Position numbers and translations under genes: made by a program. Positions 37,154 through 44,579 of a stretch of 64,000 bases of DNA are shown here, in pieces. The stretch comes from Lachnospiraceae bacterium (GTDB taxonomy: Bacteria > Bacillota > Clostridia > Lachnospirales > Lachnospiraceae), in the NCBI GenBank assembly GCA_017622875.1, contig JAGAQG010000024.1, forward strand, positions 54,393 through 118,392, written 5' to 3'. Position 1 is the stretch's first letter, and the number at the start of each line of letters is the position of its first letter. The notes below the pieces were generated by a model. That model made no database searches. It saw only the letters and a program-made list of their open reading frames with translations, and was not told the DNA's origin.

Positions 37154-38125
37154 ATGACAAACAAACTCTATGATGTGGTGGCTTTGGGGGAGCTTCTCAT
37201 CGACTTTACGCAGAACGGTAAAAGCGAACAGGGCAATGGTCTGTTTGAAGCAAATCCGGGAGGAGCACCATGTAATGTTCTTGCAATGTTAAATAACCTT
37301 GGCAAGAAAACTTCCTTTATCGGAAAAGTCGGAAACGATCAGTTCGGTCTGATGTTAAAGGTAACATTGGAAGAGCTTGGAATCGGTACAGAAAACCTGA
37401 TGCTGGATGATGAAGTTCACACAACGCTGGCGCTGGTACACACTTTTGAAGATGGTGACAGGGATTTCTCTTTCTACCGTAATCCGGGCGCAGACATGAT
37501 GCTGACAGCAGATGAAGTTCAGGATGACCTGATCAAATCTTCAAAAATTTTCCATTTTGGAACACTTTCCATGACTCATGATGGTGTTAGAGAAGCTACA
37601 AAGAAAGCACTGGAAGTTGCTAAAAATGCTGGTGTCATGATTTCTTTCGACCCTAACTTACGCGAACCTCTCTGGAAATCCTTAGATGATGCCAAAGAAC
37701 AGGTCCTTTATGGATTACAGTATGCGGATATCTTAAAAATTTCTGATAATGAAATTCAGTGGCTCACTGGGGAAGAAGATTATACAGAAGGCGTAAAGAA
37801 GATTCGTGAACTGAAGAACATTCCACTGATTCTTGTATCTATGGGTAAAGAAGGAAGCCGTGCTTATTACAAAGACATGATCGTAGAGGCAAAACCTTTC
37901 CTTCAGAAAAACACAATTGAAACAACAGGGGCTGGAGATACCTTCTGTGCCAATGTGTTAAATTATGTATTGGAGCATGGTCTGGAAAACTTAACAGAAG
38001 AAGGTCTGACAGAAATGCTTACCTTTGCAAATGCAGCAGCATCGATTATCACGACGAAAAAAGGCGCGTTAAAGGTAATGCCTACAAAGGAAGATGTAGA
38101 AAGCTTCCTGGCAAGCGTTCAGTAA
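37154..38125 (+). CDS. PfkB family carbohydrate kinase, probable fructokinase
   Basis: 323 residues of the ribokinase fold. N-terminal GELLIDFTQNG and NPGGAPCNVLAML, C-terminal TTGAGDTFCANVL with the catalytic aspartate. The GGAPxNV and GELL-ID pattern is that of fructokinases (ScrK-type) more than ribokinases, but related 2-keto-3-deoxygluconate or tagatose-6-P kinases cannot be excluded. It follows serA by 22 bases and ends at a terminator, so it is probably cotranscribed with serine genes, an unexpected pairing. Confidence 0.8.
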   Translation: MTNKLYDVVALGELLIDFTQNGKSEQGNGLFEANPGGAPCNVLAMLNNLGKKTSFIGKVGNDQFGLMLKVTLEELGIGTENLMLDDEVHTTLALVHTFEDGDRDFSFYRNPGADMMLTADEVQDDLIKSSKIFHFGTLSMTHDGVREATKKALEVAKNAGVMISFDPNLREPLWKSLDDAKEQVLYGLQYADILKISDNEIQWLTGEEDYTEGVKKIRELKNIPLILVSMGKEGSRAYYKDMIVEAKPFLQKNTIETTGAGDTFCANVLNYVLEHGLENLTEEGLTEMLTFANAAASIITTKKGALKVMPTKEDVESFLASVQ

Positions 38126-38141
38126 AATAACCAGAATTTGT

Positions 38142-38182
38142 GCATCCCAAAAGCTGTTTATCGGCTTGCGGGATGCTTTTTT
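38142..38182 (+). terminator. Terminator after the PfkB kinase gene
   Basis: GCATCCC pairs with GGGATGC, with inner AAGC/GCTT pairs, followed by TTTTTT. Confidence 0.75.
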
Positions 38183-38194
38183 ATATGTTAAACT
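38166..38194 (+). promoter_or_regulatory. Candidate promoter of the permease gene, overlapping the upstream terminator
   Basis: TTGCGG in the 3' arm of the terminator, 17-base spacer that includes its T-run, then TAAACT. Confidence 0.45.
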
Positions 38195-38234
38195 AATGCT
38201 CTGTGATTAAAAATAAATAAGGAAGGGAAAACAG

Positions 38235-39671
38235 ATGGGTAATAAATCATCAAAACAGATTCTTTGGTATAATCTGGCATTTATGGCATTTTCCACAGTT
38301 TGGGGATTTGGTAATGTATTAAATGGCTTTGTATACTTTAACGGAATTCAGGTAGTCTTTAGCTGGATTTTAATGTTTGGACTTTACTTTGTCCCATATG
38401 CATTAATGGTTGGTGAACTTGGTTCAGCATTCAAAAATTCCGGCGGAGGGGTAAGCTCCTGGATCAATCAGACAATGGGTAAGAAAATCGCATATTATGC
38501 GGGATGGACTTACTGGGCTTGTCACATTACTTACATTGCAAGCAAGAGCAGCGGCGGTTTAAAAGCACTTAGCTGGGCAATCTTCCGTAATGCGGAAACT
38601 TATGATTCCCTGCCAACACTCTGGGTTCAGCTGGCAACTTTAGTAGTATTTTTATTCTTTGCATGGGTTGCAAGCAAGGGCCTAAATCCATTAAAGAAGC
38701 TGGCAACAGTGGCAGGAACAAGTATGTTTGTGATGTCAATCCTGTACATTCTTATGATGTTCGGTGCGCCGCTCATTAATCCGGATGCAGGATATGTATC
38801 TATGGAATTTACAAAAGAAACATTGATTCCAAACTTTAATGTTGGATATTTTACATCTCTGTCAATTCTTGTATTCGCAGTTGGCGGATGTGAAAAGATT
38901 TCTCCATATGTAAATAAAGTAAAAGATCCTGAAAAGGGATTCCCAAAAGGTATGATCGCACTTGCAATCATGGTTGTTATCTGTGCAATGTTGGGTACAG
39001 TTGCAATGGGTATGATGTTCGATCCAGCACAAATCAATGCAAGTGAAGAAGCATTCAATTCTTATGTTTCCAACGGTGCTTACTGGGCATTCCAGAAATT
39101 AGGCCATTATTATGGAATCGGGGATTCTTTACTGGTTATCTACGCACTTTGCAACGTAATCGGACAGTTCTCAACACTTGTAATCAGTATTGATGCTCCG
39201 CTCCGTATGCTGCTTGACAATGAAGATTCCAGAGAATTCATTCCAAGCAAGCTGTTAAAGAAAAATGAGAACGGTGCTTATGTAAATGGTATTAAGATGG
39301 TCGTAGTTCTTTCAGGTGCCATCATTTTGATTCAGTCTGTAGTACCTGGAGCTGCAGCCGTATTAAAACAGCTGACAAAATTGAATTCTGTATGTATGCC
39401 AATGCGATATCTGTGGGTATTCGCAGCATATATTGCACTTCGTAAAAATCTGGACAAGCATCCGGCAGAATATCGTTTTGTGAAGAATCAGGGAATTGCA
39501 AAATTCTTTGGCTGGTGGTGCTTTGGCGTTACAGCAATCTGCTGTATCTTAGGTATGTACTCAGATGACATTTTTACAATGGCTCTGAATATTATCACTC
39601 CGATCGTATTAACATCACTTGGTCTGATTATGCCATATCTTGCAAAACGTGAGAGAGAAAAACTGCAGTAA
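38235..39671 (+). CDS. APC family amino acid permease, YjeM-like
   Basis: 478 residues with about 12 membrane helices. N-terminal helix FMAFSTVWGFGNVLNGF and the following FVPYALMVGELGSAFKNSGGGVSSW match the amino acid-polyamine-organocation superfamily, close to the uncharacterised YjeM/glutamate-antiporter branch. Substrate unknown. Single-gene unit with its own candidate promoter and a terminator shared with the opposing rqcH. Confidence 0.8.
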   Translation: MGNKSSKQILWYNLAFMAFSTVWGFGNVLNGFVYFNGIQVVFSWILMFGLYFVPYALMVGELGSAFKNSGGGVSSWINQTMGKKIAYYAGWTYWACHITYIASKSSGGLKALSWAIFRNAETYDSLPTLWVQLATLVVFLFFAWVASKGLNPLKKLATVAGTSMFVMSILYILMMFGAPLINPDAGYVSMEFTKETLIPNFNVGYFTSLSILVFAVGGCEKISPYVNKVKDPEKGFPKGMIALAIMVVICAMLGTVAMGMMFDPAQINASEEAFNSYVSNGAYWAFQKLGHYYGIGDSLLVIYALCNVIGQFSTLVISIDAPLRMLLDNEDSREFIPSKLLKKNENGAYVNGIKMVVVLSGAIILIQSVVPGAAAVLKQLTKLNSVCMPMRYLWVFAAYIALRKNLDKHPAEYRFVKNQGIAKFFGWWCFGVTAICCILGMYSDDIFTMALNIITPIVLTSLGLIMPYLAKREREKLQ

Positions 39672-39686
39672 TTTACTCTAAAAAAG

Positions 39687-39734
39687 AAGGTGTCCTATCT
39701 TTTGAATGAAATCATTCGGGATAAGACACCTTTT
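39687..39734. terminator. Bidirectional terminator between the permease gene and rqcH
   Basis: AAGGTGTC-C-TATC pairs with GATA-A-GACACCTT, with an inner GAATG/CATTC stem; T-rich on both outgoing strands. Confidence 0.7.
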
Positions 39735-39759
39735 ATTTTGTTGAATGTTAATTTTATGG

Positions 39760-41499
39760 TCAAAGCTGCTGAATCTTAGATATATCAGAATCAATGATCA
39801 AAGAATAGTATGTATAATAAACTACAAATCCCGGCTTTCCTCCCTTTGGCTTTTTCACATGTTTTTTCTGGATGTAGTCGATTTCTACCTTTTCATTGCC
39901 GCGGTTCTGAGAGTAGTAGGCAGCCAGACGTCCTGCTTCCTCAAAAGTAGCATCCGGCATATCACCATCGCCTTCTGCTTTTACAATGACATGAGAGCCC
40001 GGAACCCCTTTCGCATGGAACCACCAGTCATTTCCTGTGGCAAATTTGAAAGTCAGCTCTTCGTTCTGAAAATTATTTTTTCCTACATACATATGATAAC
40101 CATCGGAAGAAATGTAGTGAAATGGCTTGGAAGTGATCTTTGGCTTTTTGCCCCCTGGATGACGCTTTTTGATATAGCCATATTCCATAAGCTCTTCTTT
40201 GATTTCCACTAAATCTTCTTCTGATAATGCAATATCTAAAGCAGTACTGATACTGTCTAGATGTTCCACTTCACTGCCGGTTTCTTCTAACAATTCCGTA
40301 ACTGCCTCATAAGTTCTTTTTAATTTGGCGTATTTATCAAAATATTTTTTCGCATTTTCCAGTGCAGTCAGCTGCGGGTCTAATGGAATCGTGATTTCCT
40401 CATTTGTGTAATAATTTAACACATCCAGTGATTTTGCACCCGGTTCGGCACTGTAACCGTAGGTGGTTAATAGCTCACCATAAATACGGTAGGTATCACG
40501 TTTTTCAGTATCTTTTAACTGCTTTGCCTGAATGTCATATTTTTTGCGGCTTCGTTCTAAAGCTGTCTGCACGATCTTGCGTAAATCCACGGAACGCTGA
40601 CGGATTCTGGTTACGGTATTTCGCTCTGCGTAATAAGTTTCCAGAATTTTAGAAATACTTTCATCAGAAACGCTTTCAAAATCTCCATACATTGTCATAG
40701 GAAGTGCAGAATATTCTACAGGAGTTTTACCGTTATAGACAATCTGCGGAGCAAAGTTACCTGCTTTTGTATCTTCCATAAAATAAGAGAAAGTCTTGTA
40801 TAAATGAAGCATTTCCATTTCTGATAATGCATTTCCGGACATTTCAGCATTTAAGCCGGTTCTGAAAACGACTTCATTTGCAGCAACAGGGCTGATGCCG
40901 GTGTAAGAGGTGTAGATTGCTTTTGCAAGCTTTGTGGATTTGCAGCCGATCAGTTCTGTAAATGTTTCTAAAGACAGTTCTAATGGGTCAGCCTTTTCCT
41001 GAGTAACAGGAATAAAATAGGTGCGCCCCGGCAAAACTTCTCTGACAGAGCTCATCTGCAGTGAAACATGCTTGATGCTGTCGACGATACGGCTCTGTTC
41101 ATCACAGAAAATAATGTTGCTGTGTTTTCCCATGATTTCCACCACCAGTGTTTTGTGGCGCAGATCACCAAGTTCATCCAGATGTTCCACATCAAAACGA
41201 ATGATTCGTTCCAGCCCCGGCTGGGAAATGCCCACGATTTTTCCGTTTTCAATGTGTTTTCGAAGCAGCATACAGAAATTTGGTGCAGTTAAAGGGCTTG
41301 GTTTGTTATTTTCAGTTAAATAGATCAGCGGAAGAGAAGCACTCGCACTGATGAGAAGTCTGAAAGTTCCCTCTGCAGATTTGATCGTCAGAAGCAGTTC
41401 GTCATTCTCCGGCTGTGCGATCTTTCGGATACGTCCGCCAAGTAATTTATCATTCAATTCTTTCGTTATATTTGCAATGGTAATTCCATCAAAAGCCAT
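39760..41499 (-). CDS. rqcH: Rqc2 homologue RqcH (NFACT family, ribosome quality control)
   Basis: 579 residues: NFACT-N domain (MAFDGITIANITKELNDKLLGGRI; LVVEIMGKHSNIIFCD), helical and coiled-coil middle (about 290-430), and C-terminal NFACT-R domain (SSDGYHMYVGKNNFQNEELTFK, DWWFHAKGVPGSHVIVK). RqcH binds stalled large subunits and adds alanine tails. The DR pair of the Bacillus protein appears as E-R in GLERIIRFD. Older databases call it a fibronectin-binding protein. Long AAACCTCC-complement ribosome binding site. Confidence 0.93.
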   Translation of the reverse strand: MAFDGITIANITKELNDKLLGGRIRKIAQPENDELLLTIKSAEGTFRLLISASASLPLIYLTENNKPSPLTAPNFCMLLRKHIENGKIVGISQPGLERIIRFDVEHLDELGDLRHKTLVVEIMGKHSNIIFCDEQSRIVDSIKHVSLQMSSVREVLPGRTYFIPVTQEKADPLELSLETFTELIGCKSTKLAKAIYTSYTGISPVAANEVVFRTGLNAEMSGNALSEMEMLHLYKTFSYFMEDTKAGNFAPQIVYNGKTPVEYSALPMTMYGDFESVSDESISKILETYYAERNTVTRIRQRSVDLRKIVQTALERSRKKYDIQAKQLKDTEKRDTYRIYGELLTTYGYSAEPGAKSLDVLNYYTNEEITIPLDPQLTALENAKKYFDKYAKLKRTYEAVTELLEETGSEVEHLDSISTALDIALSEEDLVEIKEELMEYGYIKKRHPGGKKPKITSKPFHYISSDGYHMYVGKNNFQNEELTFKFATGNDWWFHAKGVPGSHVIVKAEGDGDMPDATFEEAGRLAAYYSQNRGNEKVEIDYIQKKHVKKPKGGKPGFVVYYTYYSLIIDSDISKIQQL

Positions 41500-41533
41500 A
41501 AAAAAACCTCCTGTGCGAGTTTACATCTTATCT

Positions 41534-41562
41534 ATTATACTTGACGATGATTTCTAAATCAA
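41534..41562 (-). promoter_or_regulatory. Promoter of rqcH
   Basis: Minus-strand TTGATT, 17-base spacer, TATAAT. It is interleaved with the yicC promoter on the other strand: each -35 lies in the other's spacer. Confidence 0.7.
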
Positions 41563-41569
41563 CTATAAT
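41541..41569 (+). promoter_or_regulatory. Promoter of yicC-gmk-rpoZ
   Basis: TTGACG, 17-base spacer, TATAAT, near consensus. Predicted start near 41576. Confidence 0.8.
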
Positions 41570-41616
41570 GAATCCATATGTAATGTTGGGAGTCTATGCA
41601 AAAGAGAGAAAATATT

Positions 41617-42495
41617 ATGGTTAAAAGTATGACAGGCTTCGGCAGATGTGAAATCTCCGAAGGCACCAGAAAAATGACAGTTGAGATGAAATCTGTAAAT
41701 CACAGATATCTTGACGTAAATATGAAGATGCCAAAGAAGCTGAATTTCTTTGATGCTTCTATCAGAAATTTATTAAAAACATACATTCAGAGAGGAAAAG
41801 TTGATCTTTTTATCACATTTGAAGATACAGCGGAGACAAATTTCGCTCTGAAATACAATCAGGAGCTTGCGGGAGAATATTTAAAATATCTCCAGCAGAT
41901 GGCAGATCAGTTTGGTCTGGAAAATGATATCCGTGTTTCTACATTATCCCGTTACCCGGAAGTTTTTTCTATGGAGGAAGTCCAGGTGGATGAAGAAGAA
42001 TTGTGGAACCTTTTGGAACGAGCACTTCGGGGCGCCTGTGAACAGTTCGTGGAAACAAGAATCAAAGAGGGAGAAAATTTAAAGAAAGACCTTCTTGGAA
42101 AACTGGACGATATGCTGGTAAATGTAGATTACATTGCTGTGCGTTCTCCGGAAATTATTGGGGAATATCGCAGGAAACTGGAAGATAAAGTAAAAGAACT
42201 TCTGGAAGATGTACACATTGAAGAGAGCAGACTGGCTACAGAAGTTACGATCTTTGCAGATAAGATCTGTGTAGATGAAGAAATTGTACGCTTAAGAAGC
42301 CATATTGAACATACAAAAGCTACATTGGAAGAAGGCGGCGCAGTGGGAAGAAAATTAGATTTCATTGCTCAGGAAATGAACAGGGAAGCAAACACCATCC
42401 TTTCCAAAGCAAATGATCTGGAAGTTTCCAACCGTGCGATTGATTTAAAGACCGAAATTGAAAAGGTTCGTGAGCAGATTCAGAATATTGAATAA
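41617..42495 (+). CDS. YicC/YloC family endoribonuclease
   Basis: 292 residues. N-terminal VKSMTGFGRCE and EMKSVNHRYLDV and C-terminal KLDFIAQEMNREANTILSKAND..EVSNRAIDLKTEIEKVREQIQNIE are hallmarks of YicC. Family members are endoribonucleases involved in RNA turnover. Start at 41617 gives the family-typical beginning; an in-frame ATG at 41596 has its site too close. In many clostridia remA lies between this gene and gmk; it is absent here. Confidence 0.92.
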   Translation: MVKSMTGFGRCEISEGTRKMTVEMKSVNHRYLDVNMKMPKKLNFFDASIRNLLKTYIQRGKVDLFITFEDTAETNFALKYNQELAGEYLKYLQQMADQFGLENDIRVSTLSRYPEVFSMEEVQVDEEELWNLLERALRGACEQFVETRIKEGENLKKDLLGKLDDMLVNVDYIAVRSPEIIGEYRRKLEDKVKELLEDVHIEESRLATEVTIFADKICVDEEIVRLRSHIEHTKATLEEGGAVGRKLDFIAQEMNREANTILSKANDLEVSNRAIDLKTEIEKVREQIQNIE

Positions 42496-42513
42496 TCAGA
42501 GGGAGCAAGTGAT

Positions 42514-43146
42514 ATGAAGAAACAGGGAACCTTAGTTGTAGTATCAGGGTTTGCAGGAACCGGTAAGGGAACCGTTATGAAAGAACTGCTTAGCAGATAT
42601 GACTCCTATGCCCTTTCTATTTCGGCTACAACAAGAAATCCAAGACCAGGCGAGGTCGATGGAAGAGAGTATTTCTTCAAAACAAAAGAAGAATTCGAAG
42701 AGATGATCGAAAAGGATGAATTCGTAGAATTTGCCTGTTATGTAGGAAATTACTATGGAACTCCGAAAAAATATGTTCAGGAGCAGCTTGCAGAAGGCAA
42801 GGATGTGATCCTGGAAATTGAAATTCAGGGAGCGTTGAATATTAAAAGTCAGTTCCCGGACGCGCTGCTTTTATTTATTGCACCGCCAAGTGCTGATGTT
42901 TTAAAACAGCGCCTTGTAGGCAGAGGAACTGAAACTGAAGAAGTCATTGAACAGCGTCTTGCAAGAGCTGTGGAAGAGTCCAAGGGAATCGAAAACTACG
43001 ATTATCTCGTAGTGAATGATGAGCTGGATGAATGTGTGGAAAATGTTCATCAGATGATCCAGAGTGCCGGATGGAAAATGTCCAGAAGAGCAGCAGACGT
43101 AGAAGATTTAAGAACACAGATTAGTGCATTTGCGAAAGGAGAATAA
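42514..43146 (+). CDS. gmk: Guanylate kinase
   Basis: 210 residues. P loop GFAGTGKGT, SISATTRNPRPGEVDGREYFF for GMP binding, and EIQGALNIK. It phosphorylates GMP to GDP. GAGGGAG ribosome binding site; rpoZ follows three bases after the stop. Confidence 0.95.
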   Translation: MKKQGTLVVVSGFAGTGKGTVMKELLSRYDSYALSISATTRNPRPGEVDGREYFFKTKEEFEEMIEKDEFVEFACYVGNYYGTPKKYVQEQLAEGKDVILEIEIQGALNIKSQFPDALLLFIAPPSADVLKQRLVGRGTETEEVIEQRLARAVEESKGIENYDYLVVNDELDECVENVHQMIQSAGWKMSRRAADVEDLRTQISAFAKGE

Positions 43147-43149
43147 AAT

Positions 43150-43416
43150 ATGTTACATCCATCTTATTCAGATTTAATGAATGTAGTAAACAAAGAAGTA
43201 GAAGAAGGGGAGACACCTGTAGTTAACAGCAGATATTCCATCGTTATGGCTACAAGCAAAAGAGCTCGTCAGATCGTAGCTGGTGCAGAACCACAGGTAA
43301 ATCCAAATGGTAAAAAAGCACTTTCTATTGCAATCGAAGAACTTGCAAATGAAAAGATTCATATTCTTGCAGAATGTGAAGATACTGAAGAAACAGTAGA
43401 AGAAATTACTGAATAA
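43150..43416 (+). CDS. rpoZ: DNA-directed RNA polymerase subunit omega
   Basis: 88 residues. HPSYSDLM at the N-terminus and SRYSIVMATSKRARQIV, the conserved omega segment, with an acidic tail. Cotranscribed with gmk as in most bacteria. Confidence 0.92.
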   Translation: MLHPSYSDLMNVVNKEVEEGETPVVNSRYSIVMATSKRARQIVAGAEPQVNPNGKKALSIAIEELANEKIHILAECEDTEETVEEITE

Positions 43417-43440
43417 TCAAAAGTACCAATAAAAGAATTA

Positions 43441-43461
43441 ATTCTGTACAGAATCTGTACA
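43441..43461. promoter_or_regulatory. Operator-like palindrome between rpoZ and the microcompartment operon
   Basis: ATTCTGTACAGAAT is a perfect 14-base palindrome, and TGTACA is repeated five bases further on, both copies being self-complementary. It lies about 200 bases upstream of the predicted promoter at 43641. Confidence 0.4.
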
Positions 43462-43575
43462 ATACGCACAAAACCACAAAAACGTCCCTAGAATCAACAC
43501 AAAAACAGAAGTTGGGCTTATGTGGATTTGTGTGGTTTTTGAAAAAACGTGAAAAAATAATATGAAAAAAGTCTG

Positions 43576-43612
43576 AAAAAGCCCGAAAAACCTTGAGTTT
43601 TCGGGCTTTTTT
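43576..43612 (+). terminator. Terminator of the yicC-gmk-rpoZ operon
   Basis: AAAAAGCCCGAAAA pairs with TTTTCGGGCTTTTT over an eight-base loop, T-run included. It isolates the microcompartment operon from upstream transcription. Confidence 0.8.
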
Positions 43613-43640
43613 AAAAAATCACAAAAATATTGGAAAAGCA

Positions 43641-43669
43641 TTGCTTTTTGGCAAAAAAAGTGATAGAAT
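43641..43669 (+). promoter_or_regulatory. Promoter of the microcompartment operon
   Basis: TTGCTT, 17-base spacer, TAGAAT. Predicted start near 43676; the leader of about 48 bases ends in AAGGAGG. Confidence 0.65.
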
Positions 43670-43723
43670 GTTGACAAAACAGAAATAAAACCACACAAAC
43701 ACACATTAAGGAGGATTTTTAGT

Positions 43724-44536
43724 ATGGCTAACGAGTACGAAATCAAAAAACAAATTTGTGACATAGGTAAACGTATCTATGACAGAGGAATGGTTGCTGC
43801 AAACGACGGTAACATTTCTGTAAAACTGAACGACAATGAATTCCTTTGCACACCAACAGGTGTTTCTAAAGGTTTCATGACACCTGAATACATCTGTAAA
43901 GTAGACAAAGATGGTAACACCATTCAGGCTAACGGAAACTTCAGACCATCATCTGAAATTAAAATGCATATGAGAGTTTACAAATGCAGACCAGACGTTG
44001 GATCTGTTGTACATGCTCATCCATCTTATGCAACATCATTCGCTATCGCAGGTATTCCATTAACACAGCCAATCATGCCAGAAGCTGTTATCGCTCTCGG
44101 ATGCGTACCAATCGCTCCTTACGGAACACCATCTACAATGGAAATTCCAGATGCAGTAGAAAAATTCCTTCCATACTATGATGCAGTATTACTTGAAAGC
44201 CATGGTGCTTTAACATGGTCTACAGACCTCTTAGCTGCATACCACAAAATGGAATCTGTAGAGTTCTACGCAGAATTATTATACAAAGCTCGTCAGCTTG
44301 GCGGTCCAAAAGAATTCGATAAAGCGACTATCGAAAAATTATACGAAATCAGAAGACAGATGGGTCTTCCAGGAAAACATCCTGCAAACCTCTGTGCTGA
44401 AATCAACAAAAACAACCCAGAAGGATGCAAAGGATGCCATTCTTGCAAATCTGCTTCAGGTTCTTGCGGCGGAGATAAGAAAGACATCGAAGCAATCGTT
44501 GCAGAAGTAACAAAGAGAGTATTATCTCAGATGTAA
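43724..44536 (+). CDS. Class II aldolase with C-terminal encapsulation peptide (fuculose/rhamnulose-1-phosphate aldolase type)
   Basis: 270 residues. The aldolase domain (about 1-215) has GNIS (29-32), catalytic Glu78, and zinc ligands His97, His99 (HAHPSYATS) and His160 (ESHGAL). Such enzymes split a ketose-1-phosphate into DHAP and an aldehyde, e.g. L-lactaldehyde. After the domain comes a linker with Cys235, Cys238, Cys241 and Cys248 (CKGCHSCKSASGSC) and then an amphipathic helix (252-270, DIEAIVAEVTKRVL) typical of cargo-targeting to microcompartments. First gene of the BMC operon and, with no dehydratase present, its likely signature enzyme. Substrate not fixed: 5-deoxyribulose- or other ketose-1-phosphates are possible. 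Confidence 0.88.
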   Translation: MANEYEIKKQICDIGKRIYDRGMVAANDGNISVKLNDNEFLCTPTGVSKGFMTPEYICKVDKDGNTIQANGNFRPSSEIKMHMRVYKCRPDVGSVVHAHPSYATSFAIAGIPLTQPIMPEAVIALGCVPIAPYGTPSTMEIPDAVEKFLPYYDAVLLESHGALTWSTDLLAAYHKMESVEFYAELLYKARQLGGPKEFDKATIEKLYEIRRQMGLPGKHPANLCAEINKNNPEGCKGCHSCKSASGSCGGDKKDIEAIVAEVTKRVLSQM

Positions 44537-44579
44537 TCAGCTTTTAAGAGCAAAATGAGATTACAGGAGGATTTTAATC

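Larger units (their letters stand above)
43467..43706. repeat. Three copies of an ACCACA-AAA motif around the microcompartment promoter
   Basis: AAAACCACAAAAACG near 43470, an inverted TTTGTGTGGTTTTTG near 43527-43541, and AAAACCACACAAACACA at 43687-43703, just after the predicted transcription start. A similar TTTTGTGGTTTTCTGTGTG lies upstream of ppdK near 60773. The sequence is of low complexity, so a shared regulator site is only a possibility. Confidence 0.35.

Noticed and set aside
43438-43764. 108-codon minus-strand frame between rpoZ and the aldolase gene
   Set aside because: It runs through a terminator, the BMC promoter and the aldolase start, has no ribosome binding site and encodes a low-complexity Phe/Leu-rich peptide.
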